Shown here: piece after piece, positions 21,801-24,964 of the stretch | Position numbering within the stretch: the stretch's first letter is position 1 | How the letters are laid out: every line of letters starts with the position of its first letter | DNA from: CAIZGX01 sp044354975 | Lineage (GTDB): Bacteria; Bacteroidota; Bacteroidia; Flavobacteriales_D; Sanyastnellaceae | Reading direction: 5' to 3' | Assembly: GCA_044354975.1 (NCBI GenBank) | Contig: JBIKZA010000034.1 | Location: forward strand, 1-24,964 | Length of the DNA: 24,964 bases | The notes under the pieces: model-generated | Seen by the model: the letters and a program-made list of their open reading frames with translations, nothing else | What the model was told of the DNA's origin: nothing | Database searches by the model: none | Translations under genes and position numbers: made by a program

Positions 21801-21937
21801 CGGCGAAGCCGATGACAAACAAGTTCGATGACCGTTCCGGATGACACTTCGTGATGACCGCTTCGCGGAGCGTCATCACATGAAATGCGTCATCCTTCGA
21901 AGAAGGTCATCACAACGTGTTGTGTCATCGCGTAGCG
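21784..21937. repeat. Mini-hairpin array 6 (ATGA then TCAT linkers)
   Basis: Ten units. With ATGA linkers: CGTGC-TGT-GCACG, CGGC-GAA-GCCG, CAAACAAGTTCG (one mismatch), CCG-TTC-CGG, CAC-TTC-GTG, CCGC-TTC-GCGG. After AGCG at 21869 the linker becomes TCAT: CACAT-GAA-ATGCG (one mismatch), CCTTC-GAA-GAAGG, CACAACGTGTTGTG, CGC-GTA-GCG. Every unit starts with C and ends with G. The first ATGA contains the stop codon of the TauE/SafE-like gene, and the array ends 12 nt before the next start codon. Confidence 0.9.
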
Positions 21938-21946
21938 TATATTTAC
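21938..21946 (+). promoter_or_regulatory. Possible -7 element directly before the penicillin acylase-family gene
   Basis: TATATTTAC resembles the -7 consensus TAnnTTTG with one mismatch and ends only 3 nt before the ATG at 21950. If used, transcription would start at or within a few bases of the start codon, giving a leaderless or nearly leaderless mRNA. No -33 element can be told because the upstream bases belong to array 6. Confidence 0.3.
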
Positions 21947-21949
21947 CCC

Positions 21950-24325
21950 ATGAAAAAACTTCTCATCCGAAGCGCCATTGCGCTCGTATCACTTGTGATT
22001 CTATGCTTCATTGCTACCTATTTCTGGTTGAAGAGCAGCGTGCCTGTTTATGCAGGAGAAATGAAATTAGTAGGATTGCATGAGCCGGTAGATGCATACT
22101 TCGATGAGTTTGGAATTCCGCATATTGATGCGAAAAACGCTGAAGACGCTTATCGTTCGCTTGGGTATTTGCATGCACAAGAACGATTGTTTCAATTGGA
22201 ATTATTGCGCAGAGCTGGGAGCGGAACACTCTCCGAAATCATTGGAGAAGACATGGTGAAAGTGGATCGTATTTTTAGAACGCTTGGCGTCTCTGAGTAT
22301 GCTAAAACATCTGCAGAAAATTTTCAAAAGAATCACGTCAACGATGAAATGGCGAAAGAAGTGAACGCATACATGGACGGCGTGAATCAGTTTATTGAAA
22401 ACGGTCCAACCCCACCCGAGTTCACCCTTATGGGAATTCCGAAAAGAAAATTAACCGTTACCGACATGTTCAGCATTAGCGCTGCCATGAGTTTCTCTTT
22501 TCAAATGGCAAATAAAACTGAGCCTATCATGACGCACATTGCGTTGAAATATGGGAATCAATATCTCTATGATCTAGGAATGCATCACGATTCAACTGAA
22601 TCTGAAATACGAACTTTCGACAATCGTGGTCTCGATTCCAGTTTAACGGAATTGAATAATTTATTCCTTGAAGCCGAAGAAGCTCTGCCTGTTGCACCCT
22701 TCGACGGATCGAACGCTTGGGCCGTTGCAGGAAGTAAATCTTCAACAGGAAAACCAATTTTCTGCAACGATACACACATCGGATACGGACTTCCACAAAC
22801 GTGGTTTGAAGCGCATGTTAAGTGTCCCGAGTTTGAAATAACCGGACATTTCCTTGCGGGAATTCCATATGCCCTCATTGGCAGAACCCCTCATCACGCA
22901 TGGGGAATTACAATGCTCGAGCACGACGAAATGGACTTCTATGCGGAAAAAAGAAATCCGAATAACACCAACGAAGTGTGGTACAAGGGACAATATGTTC
23001 CCCTCACTTTTCGAACCGAAGAAATAAAAATAAAAGGAAAAGAGAGCCTTGTGCTAAATGTTCCAATCACTCCACATGGCCCTGTTGTGAATGACGCATT
23101 TGTTGGAATGAATAGCTCCACCCCTATTTCAATTTCATGGATCTACACCAAAGTCGAGAACAAAACGTTCGAAGCCTTTCGTGAAATGAATCTTTCAACA
23201 TCCATGAGCCAATTCGAATCGACTCTTTCATACATACACAGTCCTGGGTTGAGCCTTAACTACGCAGATGCTGAAGGAAACATCGCTTGGTGGTCGTGTG
23301 CGCATTTAGTAAAACGACACCCTTCAAGTAACTCTTGGGTAATCCATAATGCACTTGATACATTGAACGAATGGAACGGATACTATTCCTTCAAAGAAAA
23401 TCCAAGATGCGTTAATCCATCGTGGGGATACATCTACAGCGCGAACGACTGGCCTGGTCCAATGGCAGACGGCTCCTACTACCCTGGATATTACAAACCA
23501 CAGTATCGCGCAGATCGTATTAAAAAGTTGCTGGAAGAGAGCAACGAATGGTCCGTTGAAAAAATGAAGACAATGCTGAACGACATCACCTCTGACGTCG
23601 ACGCTGGTATTCTTCAATCATTGGAGCCCATTGCTAAAAAAAGCAAATACTACGAAGATGTTGCGCTGGCATTTCAATGGAACGGCGCATATGAGCCCGA
23701 TGCAGCTGGTCCTGTTCTCTTCAACCGATTCCTTTATTACTATTTGAAGTATGCTTGCGAAGATGAAATGGGGAAAGATAATTTCCACCTGTTCCTTGAT
23801 ACTCATCAGATGCAAAGAACGTTATTGAGTTTATTCCAAAATGAAATGGCAGTGTGGTGGGACAATGTGAACACGAAGCAAATTGAAACCCGAGAAGATA
23901 TTTTGCTTCTTGCTTTCGAAACAGCGGCACAAAAACTTTTGAGAGAAGAAGGTGTGGTCGAGAAATGGGCTTGGAAAAAAGTTTGCAAACTTGAATTGAA
24001 ACATCCGCTTGGCGTGGTCGCTTTATTTAAACCTTTCGTAAATCGCGAAGAGCTTCCAGTCTGGGGTGGAAATGAAACCATTCACCAATCGGGATTCAAA
24101 CTAGACAGCACGGGAAACTACCGTGTTCATTTCGGATCGCAAATGAGAATCATTCATGACTTCGCTAATAACGAAAGTTGGAACATGACTCCATCGGGAC
24201 AAAGCGGTCATCCAATGAGCAAGCATTATCTCGATCAAGCGGAATTGTATCGCACAAGAAAATTCCGACAAGAATGGAACAACTGGGAGAAAATTAAAAC
24301 ATTCCCGAAGTTGCGCTTATCTTAG
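21950..24325 (+). CDS. Penicillin acylase family N-terminal nucleophile hydrolase
   Basis: A 791-residue exported amidohydrolase. The ATG at 21950 gives MKKLLIRSAIALV and a hydrophobic segment to about residue 25, a signal peptide or anchor; an upstream in-frame ATG (21917) lies in the hairpin array and is not used. The alpha region has YRSLGYLHAQERLFQLELLRR. The catalytic serine is Ser254 in FDGSNAWAVAG, which becomes the N-terminus of the beta chain after self-cleavage. FCNDTHIGYGLPQTWFEAHV, GIPYALIGRTPHHAWGIT and the C-terminal SWNMTPSGQSGHPMSKHYLDQ are typical beta-chain blocks. The family includes penicillin G acylase, cephalosporin acylases and acyl-homoserine lactone acylases (PvdQ); which acyl amide is cut cannot be told. 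Confidence 0.93.
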   Translation: MKKLLIRSAIALVSLVILCFIATYFWLKSSVPVYAGEMKLVGLHEPVDAYFDEFGIPHIDAKNAEDAYRSLGYLHAQERLFQLELLRRAGSGTLSEIIGEDMVKVDRIFRTLGVSEYAKTSAENFQKNHVNDEMAKEVNAYMDGVNQFIENGPTPPEFTLMGIPKRKLTVTDMFSISAAMSFSFQMANKTEPIMTHIALKYGNQYLYDLGMHHDSTESEIRTFDNRGLDSSLTELNNLFLEAEEALPVAPFDGSNAWAVAGSKSSTGKPIFCNDTHIGYGLPQTWFEAHVKCPEFEITGHFLAGIPYALIGRTPHHAWGITMLEHDEMDFYAEKRNPNNTNEVWYKGQYVPLTFRTEEIKIKGKESLVLNVPITPHGPVVNDAFVGMNSSTPISISWIYTKVENKTFEAFREMNLSTSMSQFESTLSYIHSPGLSLNYADAEGNIAWWSCAHLVKRHPSSNSWVIHNALDTLNEWNGYYSFKENPRCVNPSWGYIYSANDWPGPMADGSYYPGYYKPQYRADRIKKLLEESNEWSVEKMKTMLNDITSDVDAGILQSLEPIAKKSKYYEDVALAFQWNGAYEPDAAGPVLFNRFLYYYLKYACEDEMGKDNFHLFLDTHQMQRTLLSLFQNEMAVWWDNVNTKQIETREDILLLAFETAAQKLLREEGVVEKWAWKKVCKLELKHPLGVVALFKPFVNREELPVWGGNETIHQSGFKLDSTGNYRVHFGSQMRIIHDFANNESWNMTPSGQSGHPMSKHYLDQAELYRTRKFRQEWNNWEKIKTFPKLRLS
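24318..24325 (+). promoter_or_regulatory. Weak -7 element before the S9 peptidase gene
   Basis: TATCTTAG overlaps the stop codon of the acylase gene and is one base off TAnnTTTG, 25 nt before the next ATG. The short gap could equally mean simple read-through from the acylase gene. Confidence 0.2.
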
Positions 24326-24350
24326 CCTCACCTCAAAAATTATCTAAAAA

Positions 24351-24964
24351 ATGAAGAGATTATTCATTTCCGCATTTGCGCTTTTCATCGGATTCACCGC
24401 AACAGCTCAAGAAAAGAAAAACCTAACATTAGACGAATCTGTCTTGGGTCAATTCAGACAATTTTATCCTGAGCAATTGCAATTGCAATGGATACCGGGG
24501 ACAGACCGTTATTCTCAAATAAAAAACGATACGCTTTATAGTCAAGCAGCCATGGGGAAATCGAATCCAACGGTTGAACTTACCTTGGATCAGGTCAACA
24601 AAGCTTTTCTTGAAATTGGTTTGGAAAAAGCTACGACCATGCCTCGTTGGGAATGGACTTCAGCCAACGAACTACATACTACAGCGGCGGCGGCTTCCGT
24701 TAAAAACAAAACAGTTGAAGTTTCCTTCTACCTAAACAGCAAAACGGCAACATCGGTGAATGCCTATGACTCAGATGCAGAGAACGTAGACTTTCACAAC
24801 AAAGGAAATGTAGCTTTCACAAGAGTAAACAATTTGTTCGTGAAGAGCGGTGCAGATGAGAAACAAGTGACATTTAATGCGGAAGGAATTGTAAGCGGAC
24901 AAAGCATTTCTCGCAACGAATACGGTATTGCAAAGGGAACCTTTTGGTCGAAGGAAGGAAATCG
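24351..24964 (+). CDS. S9 family prolyl dipeptidyl peptidase (DPP IV-like), N-terminal part, cut by window edge
   Basis: The first 204 residues of a longer protein starting at the ATG at 24351. A signal peptide (MKRLFISAFALFIGFTATAQ) is followed by the beginning of the beta-propeller domain. The segments DESVLGQFRQFYP, LQWIPGTDRYSQ and especially GQSISRNEYGIAKGTFWSKEG match the start of Bacteroidota DPP IV proteins; the RNE region corresponds to the substrate N-terminus pocket area in the family. The complete enzyme is usually about 720 residues, with the catalytic Ser-Asp-His in the C-terminal alpha/beta-hydrolase domain, which is not in the window. It would remove Xaa-Pro dipeptides in the periplasm, complementing the S46 peptidase at the left edge. 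It lies 25 nt after the acylase gene in the same direction. Confidence 0.9.
   Translation, partial: MKRLFISAFALFIGFTATAQEKKNLTLDESVLGQFRQFYPEQLQLQWIPGTDRYSQIKNDTLYSQAAMGKSNPTVELTLDQVNKAFLEIGLEKATTMPRWEWTSANELHTTAAAASVKNKTVEVSFYLNSKTATSVNAYDSDAENVDFHNKGNVAFTRVNNLFVKSGADEKQVTFNAEGIVSGQSISRNEYGIAKGTFWSKEGN

Noticed and set aside
21917..21949. An earlier start for the penicillin acylase-family gene
   Set aside because: It lies inside hairpin array 6 and adds residues before a normal signal sequence.
21841..22083. Small plus-strand open frame after the cbb3 locus
   Set aside because: It runs through hairpin array 6 and into the acylase gene in another frame.

Overview
The window looks like a chromosome segment from a Bacteroidota bacterium, most likely in or near Flavobacteriales. 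The reasons are the gene types (S46 and S9 dipeptidyl peptidases, a CcoN-CcoO fusion with a single-haem CcoP, a phage-type ORF6N protein), -7 promoter elements of the TAnnTTTG type, and few strong Shine-Dalgarno sequences. No rRNA, tRNA, transposase or cas gene was seen.

Layout. (1) 1-7889, minus strand: a tightly packed run of ABC exporter ATPase and permease, Ppx/GppA phosphatase, heptose epimerase HldD, a PTPS-I-type pterin synthase, GTP cyclohydrolase FolE, a Bax-inhibitor-1 family membrane protein, a membrane J-domain protein, and an S46 dipeptidyl peptidase cut by the left edge. (2) 7967-10843, plus strand: a nucleotide-sugar operon of UDP-glucose dehydrogenase, UDP-glucuronate decarboxylase and a hexapeptide acetyltransferase. 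(3) 10841-12805: an accessory patch with one secreted unknown protein, one ORF6N/PLD-like protein and four arrays of tiny hairpins. (4) 12890-21800, plus strand: a full cbb3 oxidase locus in the order unknown gene, ccoI, ccoS, ccoNO, ccoQ, ccoP, ccoG, ccoH, TauE/SafE-like. It makes the oxidase (NO, Q, P), supplies copper (CcoI and probably the TauE/SafE-like protein) and assembles it (S, G, H). Three TTGA-N6-TCAT sites suggest control by a Crp/Fnr-family regulator. (5) 21950-24964, plus strand: a penicillin-acylase-family hydrolase and the start of an S9 (DPP IV-like) peptidase.

The most unusual feature is a set of six arrays (4808-4938, 10841-10929, 11530-11669, 12616-12711, 12742-12802, 21784-21937). 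In each, a constant 3-5 nt linker alternates with short perfect or near-perfect hairpins, usually with a 3-nt loop. The stems differ from unit to unit but stay complementary, and the linker differs between arrays (AGG/CCT, ATTCC/ATTGG, GAAT, GAGG, GGAAT, ATGA/TCAT). Three arrays begin at or over a stop codon. One lies in frame inside the ppx coding sequence and adds about 44 residues. I do not recognise this as a named repeat family.
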